From Aureimonas sp. AU22 (GTDB lineage Bacteria; Pseudomonadota; Alphaproteobacteria; Rhizobiales; Rhizobiaceae), in contig NZ_BBWJ01000026.1 of NCBI RefSeq assembly GCF_001463745.1, forward strand, positions 62,001-126,000: a stretch of DNA of 64,000 nt. Direction: 5' to 3'. Each line of letters opens with the position of its first letter. The stretch's first letter is position 1. Positions 37,513-46,370 of this stretch are shown here, piece by piece. The notes beneath the pieces were generated by a model, which saw nothing but the letters and a program-made list of their open reading frames with translations, was not told the DNA's origin and ran no database searches. The position numbers were made by a program, and so were the translations under genes.

Positions 37513-38882
37513 CGAATGGTCTCCAAAGCCGGTTCCCAGGCTTCCCGTTCGCCCGCGCCGAGGCGGTCGTAGCCCTGCTTGCGCTCCCCGTCGCCGCCGT
37601 TGGCGAAGCCGTCGAAGCCGATCCGCGCCATGGTGGCGGGATGGGCGAGCCAGTGGCGCACGAGATCGGTGCGCACGTCCTCGAACCAGGCCGACATCTG
37701 CTCGGCCGTCAGGCCGCCCGCGGCCGTCAGCCTGCCCTCGGCGAGTTCGCCGATCCGGGCGTCCTGAGCCTCCGGCGACAGGTCCTCGAGGCCCGCGAGC
37801 CCATCGAGGGCGGCCGCGTAGGCCTCCCGGTCGGGCGGCAGGTCGGCTGCACGCCATCCGTCGCCGCGCCCCCGGCCGATCTGATCCTCGACGCGCGCGG
37901 CCAGATCGATCGGCGGCCCTTCCTGCGGCACGACGCGGGTCGCGAGCGCGTGGAGGGTCCGACGTTGCGCCGGTGTGAGGAAGCCGGACGGCGGCGCCGG
38001 GTCGGTCGCGAGGACGCGATGGGCGTGGATCGACCGCGTGCGCGCGCTGACGCGGGCGGAGGCGATGAGACGGGCGGTGGCAAGCGGCACGGGCGGCTCC
38101 ACCCCGGCGCGCTCGTCCCAGAAACGCCGTATGGCGTGCGCGACGTCCTGCGTTCGCTCCAGAGGCAGGAGGTGGCCGGCGCCCGCCAGCACCGTCATCT
38201 CGGCGCGCGGATAATGCAGGGCGTTGGTGCGCCGCTGGCCGTCGGGGCCGAGGTCGCCGTCCGCGCCGCCCGCCAGGATCAGCGCGGGCAGGGGCGATGT
38301 GCCGACGGTCGAGGACCAGTCCTCGCGGCTGCCGCGCTCCAGCCAGGCGGCCCAAGCTTCCGGCGTGGTGCGCGCGAGGTCCTCCTGCATCCGGGCGTCG
38401 TCCGCCGGCGACAGAGGCTCGCCGACATTGGCGTCGATGAAGCGGCGGATCGCATCCGGCTGCAGCGGCCGTCCGCCGCGGACCCAGGACAGCATGTCCT
38501 CGCGCCTCGTCTCCTCCATCGGCTCCGGGCTCGGGGGCGAGGCGGCCAGAAGCACGATGCCGCCGAGGCCGAACAGCGGCTCGCGCCCTGCGAGGACCCG
38601 GGCGGCGAGGACGGAGGCGATCTTGCCGCCCATGGAATGACCCGCCAGGAGCCAGCGAGCCGGCAGGCGGCCTTCGAGGCGCCGGGCCACGTGGGCGACC
38701 ATCTCCGCGACGCCGGTGCCGTCGCACACCGGAGCATCGCCGAACCCCGGCAGGTCGAGCCCAAGGACATCGAAGCGGTCGGCGAGAAGCGTTGCCACGC
38801 CGTCGATGGCATGGCGGCTCGAACCGAGGGCATGGAGGAAGACGAGCGCCGGACGATCCGGTACCGGGAGAACTGGGGACAT
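37509..38882 (-). CDS. Fusion: alpha/beta hydrolase plus gluconate 2-dehydrogenase subunit 3-like domain
   Basis: A 457-residue two-domain protein. Residues 1-260 are an alpha/beta hydrolase: HALGSS oxyanion loop, nucleophile Ser83 in GHSMGG, LILAGGADGDLG for the acid and GAGHLLPLE for the His. Residues ~295-457 match gluconate 2-dehydrogenase subunit 3 (LTPAQRRTLHALATRVVPQ, then WFEDVRTDLVRHWLAHPATMARIGFDGFANGGDG). Subunit 3 normally chaperones or secretes the GMC catalytic subunit, whose gene overlaps the 3' end here. No signal peptide is visible. The hydrolase may act on a lactone product, which is inference. Confidence 0.85.
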   Translation of the reverse strand: MSPVLPVPDRPALVFLHALGSSRHAIDGVATLLADRFDVLGLDLPGFGDAPVCDGTGVAEMVAHVARRLEGRLPARWLLAGHSMGGKIASVLAARVLAGREPLFGLGGIVLLAASPPSPEPMEETRREDMLSWVRGGRPLQPDAIRRFIDANVGEPLSPADDARMQEDLARTTPEAWAAWLERGSREDWSSTVGTSPLPALILAGGADGDLGPDGQRRTNALHYPRAEMTVLAGAGHLLPLERTQDVAHAIRRFWDERAGVEPPVPLATARLIASARVSARTRSIHAHRVLATDPAPPSGFLTPAQRRTLHALATRVVPQEGPPIDLAARVEDQIGRGRGDGWRAADLPPDREAYAAALDGLAGLEDLSPEAQDARIGELAEGRLTAAGGLTAEQMSAWFEDVRTDLVRHWLAHPATMARIGFDGFANGGDGERKQGYDRLGAGEREAWEPALETIR

Positions 38883-39081
38883 GGGCTCCGCGAGACGTTC
38901 CGATTTCGAGCCTGTCTAAAGTTTGGCCGGCCAAGCGGTTCCGCGAGGGGCTGCTGCAAACTGTCGCCCCGTCATCCCGGCGACATCGAGCTCCGGCACC
39001 TCGTGCAATCCACCGGAGAGCCTTTGCGCGCGGTCGATCCGGCGCTAGGTTCGATCGCGAATCACCAATGGAGATATGCCC

Positions 39082-40137
39082 ATGTTCGCTTGCGAAGGCT
39101 TCGCCACGGAGTCCGCCGACCAGCCGCTGTCGCGCTATTCCTTCGAGCGCCGCGACGTCGGCGAGCGGGACGTCAAGATCGACATCCTGTTCTGCGGCGT
39201 CTGCCACTCCGACCTGCACCAGGCGCGCAACGAGTGGCACAACACGATGTATCCCTGCCTGCCGGGCCACGAGATCGTCGGCCGGGTGTCGGCGGTGGGC
39301 TCGGCCGTTTCCAAGTTCAAGGTCGGGGATCTGGCCGGCGTCGGCTGCATGGTCGGCTCGTGCCAGAACTGCCCGAACTGCGCGGACGGCCTCGAGCAGT
39401 ATTGCGACAACGGATTCGTGGGCACCTACAACGGCATCGAGAAGGAGACCGGCAAGGTCACCATGGGCGGCTATTCGGAAGCCGTGGTGGTGGACGAGGG
39501 CTTCGTGCTGCGGGTGCCGGAAAACCTGGAACTCGCCGCCGTCGCTCCGCTCCTGTGCGCGGGGATCACCACCTACTCGCCGCTACGGCGCTGGAACGTC
39601 GGCCCTGGCCAGAAGGTCGGCATCGTGGGCCTCGGCGGCCTCGGCCACATGGGCGTCAAGCTCGCCCACGCGATGGGCGCGCACGTCGTCCTGTTCACCA
39701 CTTCGCCGAACAAGGCCGCCGACGCCAAGCGCCTCGGCGCCGACGAGGTGATCGTCTCGACCGACCCGGCCCAGATGGAGGCGCATGCGACCTCCTTCGA
39801 CTTCATCCTCGATTGCGTGGCCGCCGACCACGACGTCAACGCCTACCTCAACCTCCTGAAGCGCGACGGGACGATGTGCCAGGTCGGCGCGCCGGAAAAG
39901 CCGCTCTCCGTCGCGGCCTTCTCGGTGATCTGGAAGCGCCGCTCCTTCGCCGGTTCGCTGATCGGCGGCATCGCGGAAACGCAGGAGATGCTCGACTTCT
40001 GCGCCGAGCACGGCATCACCTCCGACATCGAGATGATCGCCATCGAGGACATCGAGGCGGCCTATGCGCGCATGCTGAAGAGCGACGTGAAGTACCGCTT
40101 CGTGATCGACATGGCGACGCTGAAGACGGCCGCCTGA
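39082..40137 (+). CDS. Zinc-dependent NAD(P) alcohol dehydrogenase (cinnamyl-alcohol/YahK type)
   Basis: A 351-residue MDR enzyme. The catalytic zinc site is Cys38 (FCGVCHSD), GHE near residue 60 and a later Cys (LLCAGITTY). The structural zinc cysteines are in GSCQNCPNCADGLEQYC, and GLGGLGHMG binds the cofactor. The layout matches YahK/CAD-type aldehyde reductases that prefer NADPH. The start is placed at 39082 because GGAG lies eight bases before it; the ATG at 39076 is too close to that site. It is divergent from the hydrolase-fusion operon. Confidence 0.92.
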   Translation: MFACEGFATESADQPLSRYSFERRDVGERDVKIDILFCGVCHSDLHQARNEWHNTMYPCLPGHEIVGRVSAVGSAVSKFKVGDLAGVGCMVGSCQNCPNCADGLEQYCDNGFVGTYNGIEKETGKVTMGGYSEAVVVDEGFVLRVPENLELAAVAPLLCAGITTYSPLRRWNVGPGQKVGIVGLGGLGHMGVKLAHAMGAHVVLFTTSPNKAADAKRLGADEVIVSTDPAQMEAHATSFDFILDCVAADHDVNAYLNLLKRDGTMCQVGAPEKPLSVAAFSVIWKRRSFAGSLIGGIAETQEMLDFCAEHGITSDIEMIAIEDIEAAYARMLKSDVKYRFVIDMATLKTAA

Positions 40138-40159
40138 GACCGATCCGTCGCCGTCCGGC

Positions 40160-40627
40160 TCAGGCCGGGCGGCGGCGCTTCCAGACTTCTTCCAGGAGTT
40201 CGTCGACCAGGGCCCGGTAGCTTTTGTCGGGCAGTTTCTCGGCCAGGAAGCGCAGTTCGATCAGGCGCTCGATGAACTCGTCCTCGATCTCGGAATGGAT
40301 CGCGCCGTCGACCTCGCTGATGACGGAAATCAGCCGCGTCGGCTTGTCGGATCCGACGAGCTCCCACCGGCTGCTGCTGCGCACCTTGATCGTCGTGCCG
40401 TCGGCAAGACGCAAGGCGTAGAAGTTCGTCAGCGGTTCGGAATGCAGGAAGCTGCGCGCCAGCCGCTCGTAGATCCCGTCGACGTCGGGCGCGACGATCC
40501 TGTCCCGATAGGCCGAAACATGCACCGCGTCGGGGTCGGACGTCATCAAGCCGAGCCGTTCGACAAGTTCGGGCGACAGGGAGAGCGTGTCGCGTCCCAA
40601 CTCCCAAACCAGGGTTCCTGCCAGCAT
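40160..40627 (-). CDS. PAS-like domain protein
   Basis: A 155-residue protein whose residues 1-105 resemble a PAS fold (TLVWELGRDTLSLSPELVERLGL, then a charged core and TRLISVISEVDG). A charged helical tail rich in Glu/Leu/Lys follows. No output domain is present, so it would act by protein contact. The start at 40627 has GAGG five bases upstream; an ATG at 40648 would give 162 residues. It converges on the alcohol dehydrogenase gene. The family assignment is by pattern only. Confidence 0.55.
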   Translation of the reverse strand: MLAGTLVWELGRDTLSLSPELVERLGLMTSDPDAVHVSAYRDRIVAPDVDGIYERLARSFLHSEPLTNFYALRLADGTTIKVRSSSRWELVGSDKPTRLISVISEVDGAIHSEIEDEFIERLIELRFLAEKLPDKSYRALVDELLEEVWKRRRPA

Positions 40628-40774
40628 CGCAACCTCGCGCCCGATCATGGGCACTGGAGATATAATCGCACGCGTGGATGGCGAGTGACGCAAGGGCAAT
40701 TCGCGTCAGCAAGAATTGTTGATGAAACCTTGCGCGCAACTCGGGTTGCCTGCCATCCGTGCAGGCGATGCGGG

Positions 40775-40791
40775 AGACGGGCACCCCGTCT
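40775..40791 (-). terminator. Possible terminator downstream of xseA
   Basis: A perfect 7-bp stem (AGACGGG with CCCGTCT) and 3-base loop, 40 bp after the xseA stop. No T tract, so it is only a candidate. Confidence 0.35.
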
Positions 40792-40830
40792 GCCAGAATC
40801 GGGATCGGCGCTCGTCGCCGAGCGACGTCC

Positions 40831-42423
40831 CTAGAACAGATCGCCCTGCACGTCCGCCTGGAGCGGAGACGCCTTGCGCCGCGACGGTTTGGCCGCGCGG
40901 GGCGCCTCGTCTTCGCCCGCCGTGGCGATGGCGGCACGCCGGTGGCCGCGCGCGAATTCCAGCTCGAAGGCGGTGCCGGGCTTCAGGTCCTCCGCCCGCG
41001 TGATCGGGACGTCGCCCGCCCCGCGCACGATCGCGTAGCCGCGTTCCAGGACCTGGCGCGGATCGAGACTGGCGGCCACGCGCCAGGCGCCCGAGAGCGC
41101 CGTCCGGCGGCGCGTGGTGAGGTCCCGGAAGGCGCGGTCCATGCGCTCGCCCGCCTGGGCGAGGCGCAGGCGGGCCTGATCGGAGCGCGCGGAGACGATG
41201 TGGGGGCGCAGCGACGCGTCGAGGCGCTCGAGCCGGTGGCGGTGGCGGGCGAGCGCGGTGGACAGCGCGTGCACGATGGCGCCCTCGGCATGGCGCAGAT
41301 CGGCGCGCCGGTCGCGGATCGCCGACTCGAGACGGGCGGGCGACAGGAGCGCGCCGGTCTCGCCGAGCATGCGCCGTCGTTCGCCGGCGTAGAAGCGCAG
41401 GGCCCGCCCGAGAGCCGTCTCCGCCTCGTCCAGCCGGCGGCGCGGCAGCGAGAGGAGGATGTCGGGCGAGGGGAGGGCGCGCGCGAGGTTCGCGACGGCC
41501 CGCCGCTCGGCCTGCAGCGTGCGCGAGACGGCGGCCGAGGCGCGCGCATCGAGCGCCGCCAGCGCCGCCACGAGGTCGGCGCGAACGGGCACCGCCATCT
41601 CCGCCGCGCCCGTCGGCGTCGGGGCGCGCCGGTCGGCGGCGTGGTCGATCAGCGTCCAGTCCGTCTCGTGGCCGACGGCCGAGATCAGCGGGATGGCGGA
41701 CCGGGCGGCCGCGCGCACCACGCCCTCGTCGTTGAAACCCCAGAGGTCCTCGAGGCTTCCGCCGCCGCGCGCGACGATGAGGACGTCCGGCCGGGGCAGG
41801 GGGCCGCCGGGCTCGATCGCGTTGAAGCCGTCGATCGCCGCGGCCACCTCCTCTCCGCAGGTTTCGCCCTGCACGCGCACCGGCCAGACGAGGACATGCA
41901 GCGGAAAGCGGTCGGCGATGCGATGGCGGATGTCGCGGATCACCGCGCCCGTCGGCGAGGTGACGACGCCGACGACGCGGGGCATGAACGGGAGCGGGCG
42001 CTTTCGCTCCGCGGCGAACAGGCCTTCCGCTTCCAGCTTGAGTTTGCGCTCGTTGAGAAGCGCCATCAGCGCGCCGGCACCCGCCGGCTGCATCGCCTCC
42101 ACCACGATCTGGTACTTCGAGGAGCCGGGGAAGGTCGTCAGCTTGCCGGTGACGACGACCTCCAGCCCTTCTTCCGGCTTGAAGGCGAGCTTGGAGAAGG
42201 TCGTGCGCCAGACCACGGCTTCAAGCCGCGAGCGCTCGTCCTTCAACGCGAAATAGGCGTGGCCCGAGGAATGCGGCCCGCGATAGCCCGAGATCTCGCC
42301 GCGCACGCGCACGTGGCCGAACGTGTCTTCCACGGTGCGCTTGAGCGCGCCGGAGATCTCCGACACCGAATATTCGGCGACGTTGCTCTGGGGTTCGAGA
42401 TCCGCCGCCGGCTCGGCAGGCAT
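40831..42423 (-). CDS. xseA: Exodeoxyribonuclease VII large subunit
   Basis: A 530-residue XseA. The N-terminal OB-fold ([26 protein letters not shown]) is followed by the catalytic domain with [35 protein letters not shown] and [12 protein letters not shown] long coiled-coil and C-terminal RGYAIVRG complete the protein. With XseB it degrades single-stranded DNA to acid-soluble oligonucleotides. The ATG at 42423 fits the family start; an ATG at 42450, overlapping the LysR stop, would add nine residues. xseB is not in the window. Confidence 0.97.
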   Translation of the reverse strand: MPAEPAADLEPQSNVAEYSVSEISGALKRTVEDTFGHVRVRGEISGYRGPHSSGHAYFALKDERSRLEAVVWRTTFSKLAFKPEEGLEVVVTGKLTTFPGSSKYQIVVEAMQPAGAGALMALLNERKLKLEAEGLFAAERKRPLPFMPRVVGVVTSPTGAVIRDIRHRIADRFPLHVLVWPVRVQGETCGEEVAAAIDGFNAIEPGGPLPRPDVLIVARGGGSLEDLWGFNDEGVVRAAARSAIPLISAVGHETDWTLIDHAADRRAPTPTGAAEMAVPVRADLVAALAALDARASAAVSRTLQAERRAVANLARALPSPDILLSLPRRRLDEAETALGRALRFYAGERRRMLGETGALLSPARLESAIRDRRADLRHAEGAIVHALSTALARHRHRLERLDASLRPHIVSARSDQARLRLAQAGERMDRAFRDLTTRRRTALSGAWRVAASLDPRQVLERGYAIVRGAGDVPITRAEDLKPGTAFELEFARGHRRAAIATAGEDEAPRAAKPSRRKASPLQADVQGDLF

Positions 42424-42443
42424 GACGGCGGCCCGTGCGCGCT

Positions 42444-43397
42444 TCACCATCCGGCGAGCCCGACGCCCGGCCGCAGCCGCTGCGAGCGGATCATGCGCGT
42501 TTCGGGGATCCGTGCGCTGATCGCGGCAACCGGAGCGCTCGGCAGGTTCTGCAGGCTTTCGCGGATGTGCTGGACGAGGGCGGTGACGGCCGAGGACTGG
42601 GCGTTGCGCCCGCGCATGAGGGCGATCTGCGCATCGGGAAGGCGCGGGAACCCCTCGCCTTCGGAGAGGACGCGCATGCCCGGCCTCAGGGCGCATTCGG
42701 GCAGGACGCTGACCGCAAGCCCGGCCAGGACCGCTGAGGTGACGATCTGCGCCGACCACGAGGTGAAGAGGATGCGGTGCTCGCGCCCGACGCGCCGCAG
42801 CGCCTCGATGCCCTGCTGGCGCCAGGCGCAGTCCTGCCGGCCGATCGCGAGCGGCAGGACCGGTTCCTGGTGGACGGAATGGGAGGCCGACGTGACGAAG
42901 TGCAGGGGTTCGGTGCGCACGATTTCGGACCAGGCATGGGTCTTTGTCGGGCAGACGAGAGCGACGTCGAGATGGTTCTTCTCGACATGCTCGATGAGGC
43001 TCGACGTCGTCTCGCAGGCGATCTGCAGCTCGACCCGCGGGTTGGAGCGCACGAAGCGGGCCATGATCTCCGGCAGGAAGCGTTCGGCATAGTCGTCGGG
43101 CAGGCCGATCCGCACGTGGCCCTCGATCGTGTCCTCGTCGAAGGCCGACAGCGTTTCCTGGCTGAGCGAGAGCATCCGCCGCGCATAGGTGAGCAGACGC
43201 GCGCCGTCGTCGGTGAGCTTCACCGTCCGTCCGTTGCGCTCGAAGAGATCGGCCCCCAGCCGCTCCTCCAGACGCCGCACCTGCATGGAGACGGCCGACT
43301 GGGTCTTGAAGACCTCCTCCGCCGCGCGGGTGAAGCTGCCGGTGTCGACGATGGCGACGAAGGTGCGAAGCTGGTCGAGATCGAGGGGCGAAGCCAT
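42444..43397 (-). CDS. LysR family transcriptional regulator (LrhA-like)
   Basis: A 317-residue LysR protein. The winged helix-turn-helix ([39 protein letters not shown]) is at the N-terminus, followed by a periplasmic-binding-type effector domain ([19 protein letters not shown]). Closest in pattern to LrhA/PecT regulators. It lies 20 bp upstream of xseA on the same strand and is divergent from a DUF1127 gene, a pairing I recall as common in Rhizobiales. It may control the DUF1127 gene and itself. Confidence 0.92.
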   Translation of the reverse strand: MASPLDLDQLRTFVAIVDTGSFTRAAEEVFKTQSAVSMQVRRLEERLGADLFERNGRTVKLTDDGARLLTYARRMLSLSQETLSAFDEDTIEGHVRIGLPDDYAERFLPEIMARFVRSNPRVELQIACETTSSLIEHVEKNHLDVALVCPTKTHAWSEIVRTEPLHFVTSASHSVHQEPVLPLAIGRQDCAWRQQGIEALRRVGREHRILFTSWSAQIVTSAVLAGLAVSVLPECALRPGMRVLSEGEGFPRLPDAQIALMRGRNAQSSAVTALVQHIRESLQNLPSAPVAAISARIPETRMIRSQRLRPGVGLAGW

Positions 43398-43407
43398 GGC
43401 GGCGATC

Positions 43408-43421
43408 CATCACGTTTGATG
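43408..43421. promoter_or_regulatory. Candidate LysR operator (inverted repeat)
   Basis: CATCA-CGTT-TGATG, a 14-bp inverted repeat with perfect 5-bp arms, 11 bp before the LysR start. It contains the T-N11-A spacing expected of LysR boxes. Short enough to occur by chance. Confidence 0.35.
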
Positions 43422-43586
43422 ATGCGGCTCATAAGGAACATTCGTTGGCCTGATCCGTCAAGCGGGACTATCTCCTGTCTCGTCAACACCGCGAAGACCG
43501 ATTGAAACCGCCGGACACCCCGTCCGCCGGAACGGCCCCGCCTTGTCCGACACACCACCGTATGGCCCTCGAAAGGAGATCCCGCC

Positions 43587-43868
43587 ATGACGCTCGCTAC
43601 GAAGACGCCCGGTTTCCGCGCGACGGAAATGCTCAGCCCCACCCACGGCCTGGTCTTTCCCGCCCTTCGCGCGATCGTCCGCACCCTCCTCAATCGCCGC
43701 GCCGCCTATCGCGTGTCCGAGCTTCCCGACTACCTTCTCAAGGATATCGGGCTGAAGCGCGACGACGTGCACGAGGCGCTGCATGCCGACTGGCGCGAGG
43801 ATCCGACCTTCAAGCTGGCGCTGGCCGCCGCGCGACGGCGCGGGCGTGTCCAGCCCTGGCGCGACTGA
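43587..43868 (+). CDS. DUF1127 (YjiS-like) domain protein
   Basis: A 93-residue protein with a DUF1127 core: RRAAYRVSELPDYLLKDIGLKRDDVHEAL. Small DUF1127 proteins in rhizobia and Brucella bind RNA or act in phosphate and stress adaptation. The ATG at 43587 has AAGGAGAT upstream. It has its own strong terminator and is divergent from the LysR gene. Confidence 0.88.
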   Translation: MTLATKTPGFRATEMLSPTHGLVFPALRAIVRTLLNRRAAYRVSELPDYLLKDIGLKRDDVHEALHADWREDPTFKLALAAARRRGRVQPWRD

Positions 43869-43889
43869 CGACGCGATACTTTCCCCGGC

Positions 43890-43925
43890 AAAAGGGCCGC
43901 CGCGACGGATCGCGGCGGCCCTTTT
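43890..43925. terminator. Bidirectional terminator between DUF1127 gene and corC-like gene
   Basis: A perfect 15-bp stem (43890-43904 with 43911-43925) with a 6-base loop, flanked by AAAA on one side and TTTT on the other. It serves both converging genes. Confidence 0.92.
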
Positions 43926-43952
43926 CGTTCGTTCCGGCGAGCGCGGCGGGGA

Positions 43953-45266
43953 TCAGGCGTCCTCGCGCACGGCCCCCACGAGTTCGCCCGTCTGCACGGC
44001 GAGGATCTTATCGACGCGACGCCCATCGAGGTCGACGACCTCGAAGCGCCAGCCGCCGTACTGGATCGCTTCGCCGACCTCGGGGATATGGCCGAACTGG
44101 TCGAGGATGAAGCCGGCGAGCGTCTCGTAGTCGCGCTCGCGCGGCAGCTGGGCGGTGCCGAGCGTTCGCTCCACGTCGTCGATCGGCATGCCGGCGTCGA
44201 TGAGGTAGGAGCCGTCGTCGCGGCGCACGGCCGAATAGTCGTCTTCCGCCCCTTCCGGCAGCGAGCCGGCGATGGCGGCCAGGATATCGGTCGGCGTCAC
44301 AACGCCCTCGAACGATCCGTACTCGTCGAGCACGATCGCCATGTGGATGTTGACCGCGCGGAACCGGTCGAGAAGCTTGAGCACCGGCATGGTCTCGTTG
44401 ACGTAGAGCGGCTCGCGCACCGCTTCCCTGACGTCGATCGAGCCAGTCTTGCGGTACTGCTCGAGAAGTTCCTTGGCCTGGACGACGCCCACGAGATCGT
44501 CGACGTCCTCGGAGGCCACGGGGAAGCGCGAGTGGCCCGAGGAATGGATCTCGTCGAGGATCGCGTCCGGCGTATCGGCGAGCGAGATCCAGGCGACGTC
44601 GGGGCGCGGCACCATGATGGAGCGCACGTTGCGATCGGCGATGCGCAGCACCCCCTCGATCATCTCGCGCTCCTTCTCCTCGAAGACGCCCGATTCGGTG
44701 CCTTCCGCGATCATCGCCTTGACCTCTTCCTCGGTCACGGCGTTCTCGCCCTTCTCGTTGGCGCCGACGAGCTTGCCCACCGTCTCTGTGGACACGCGCA
44801 GGAACCAGACGATGGGCGCGCCGATCTTGGCGAGCGCCCGCATCGGCGAGGACACGAAGCAGGCGATCGCCTCCGGGTTGGCGAGCGCGAAACGCTTCGG
44901 GACCAACTCGCCGAGGATCAGCGAGAAGTAGGTGATGAGGACGACGACGAGACCGAAGGCGAACCCTTGCGCATAGGCGCCGATCACCGGCAGGGGCGCC
45001 AGGAACTGGGCCAGAGGCTCGGCGAACACGGAGCCGCCGTAGGCACCGGCGAAGATGCCGACGAGGGTGATGCCGATCTGCACGGTGGACAGGAAGCTCG
45101 TCGGGTCGTCGATCAGCTTGATCGCCCCTTCCGCCCCTCTCTTTCCGTTCTGTGCCATTTGTTGGAGACGGGCGCGGCGGGATGAGACCACCGCCAGTTC
45201 CGACATCGCAAAAAAGCCGTTGAGAAGAATCAGAAAGACGACGATCAGAAGGTTTGCGACTAGCAT
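43953..45266 (-). CDS. CorC/HlyC family (CNNM-CBS) membrane transporter
   Basis: A 437-residue protein: a DUF21/CNNM transmembrane domain to about residue 190 (NGFFAMSELAVVSSRR, ILGELVPKRFALANPE), two CBS domains (RSIMVPRPDVAWISL, VVTPTDILAAIAG) and a C-terminal CorC_HlyC FAD-like fold (YETLAGFILDQFGHIPEVGE). Relatives export Mg2+ or Co2+; the old hemolysin name is misleading. The ATG at 45266 is the only sensible start. Monocistronic. Confidence 0.93.
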   Translation of the reverse strand: MLVANLLIVVFLILLNGFFAMSELAVVSSRRARLQQMAQNGKRGAEGAIKLIDDPTSFLSTVQIGITLVGIFAGAYGGSVFAEPLAQFLAPLPVIGAYAQGFAFGLVVVLITYFSLILGELVPKRFALANPEAIACFVSSPMRALAKIGAPIVWFLRVSTETVGKLVGANEKGENAVTEEEVKAMIAEGTESGVFEEKEREMIEGVLRIADRNVRSIMVPRPDVAWISLADTPDAILDEIHSSGHSRFPVASEDVDDLVGVVQAKELLEQYRKTGSIDVREAVREPLYVNETMPVLKLLDRFRAVNIHMAIVLDEYGSFEGVVTPTDILAAIAGSLPEGAEDDYSAVRRDDGSYLIDAGMPIDDVERTLGTAQLPRERDYETLAGFILDQFGHIPEVGEAIQYGGWRFEVVDLDGRRVDKILAVQTGELVGAVREDA

Positions 45267-45414
45267 CCGGTATCCGTGAGGGAGCGCGTGTCCCTCTGTT
45301 GACGATAGCCGCGATTATAGGCGGCAAGCCCCCGCTCTTCCAATAGCGTTCGCGTGCAAACTTGGGCGGCCGGTTTCGTTGAGCTTTACGGGCGTCCCGC
45401 GTGTCGCGGCGTCC

Positions 45415-46254
45415 CTATGCCTTGGGGGAACGGGGGCCCGCGCCGTGCCGCTCGAAGACGCTCAGCATCTCGCGCATGTACTCGGCCTGCAGCGACTGGG
45501 CGTTGGCCAGCATGCCGGCAAAGGCGAAGGGGGCGGGCGGCTGGGCGTCGCGGCCGGCCGGTGCCGGCTCCGGCGCGCGTTGCGGCGCGGGGGCGGGCGT
45601 CGCCGATCGCATCCAGCCGGTCGTCCAGGCCGTCATCAGCGCCATCGGGTCCACGGCGGTCGCCGCCGGGCCGTTCATCCAGGGCCAGCCGCGAAGCGCA
45701 CCGGCAAAGAGGTCGGTCATCGCCTGCGTGGAGGAGCGCGGCGCATCGGCCGGACGGCTGAAGGCTTCGAGCGCGTTGGCCGACCGGCGCATCGCCTCGG
45801 CCATGGCCTGACCGGCGGGATCGCTGGGATAGGCGCCGGGCGCCTGACGGGTGAAGGCCGCCATGGTCTGGAGCATGGACTGGAACGACAGGAGGCCGAG
45901 CGCCGGCATCATCTTCTCGATGACGTCGGGTGCCTGGCCGCTGAGGAGCGAGGCCTGGCGCACCACCGCACCGGCGAGTTCCGGGCCGAACAGGGTGCGC
46001 ACGAAGGCCTCGCCCGCCTCGTGCGGCGGAAGGCTCGCGGACGGGCCGAAGGGAAGCGCCGGAGCGAAGCCGCGCAGCAGCCGGCCCCAGGCGTCCGGGT
46101 CCAGCATCGAGCGCTGGAACCCCAGCATGAAGGCGGGCACCAGCGCATCCGTGGTGCGCCGCATCTCCTCCTGGCTGAGCCGGAACTGGTTCGCCAGCCG
46201 GTCGGCGAGGACGCCCGCGTCGGTCGCGGTGAGCCAGTCGAAGTAATCGGTCAT
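45415..46254 (-). CDS. DUF937-like alpha-helical protein, function unknown
   Basis: A 279-residue soluble helical protein. The N-terminal part (LANQFRLSQEEMRRTTDALVPAFMLGFQRSM) resembles the bacterial DUF937 repeat. A Pro/Ala-rich linker near residues 220-245 precedes a C-terminal helix (GMLANAQSLQAEYMREMLSVFERH). This end recalls PHA-granule phasin-type helices, but that is weak. No neighbour explains its role; it lies 116 bp downstream of gshA on the same strand. Confidence 0.6.
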   Translation of the reverse strand: MTDYFDWLTATDAGVLADRLANQFRLSQEEMRRTTDALVPAFMLGFQRSMLDPDAWGRLLRGFAPALPFGPSASLPPHEAGEAFVRTLFGPELAGAVVRQASLLSGQAPDVIEKMMPALGLLSFQSMLQTMAAFTRQAPGAYPSDPAGQAMAEAMRRSANALEAFSRPADAPRSSTQAMTDLFAGALRGWPWMNGPAATAVDPMALMTAWTTGWMRSATPAPAPQRAPEPAPAGRDAQPPAPFAFAGMLANAQSLQAEYMREMLSVFERHGAGPRSPKA

Positions 46255-46370
46255 TCAGGGGCCCCCCGTGTTCCGTGCGGCAGCCGCACGGGCGCGGCGG
46301 GCAGCATGACGCGACGGCGCGGCGCTGCCAAGCCGTCCGCCGAGAAAGCGCGCCGGGCGCCCTTTCCGGT

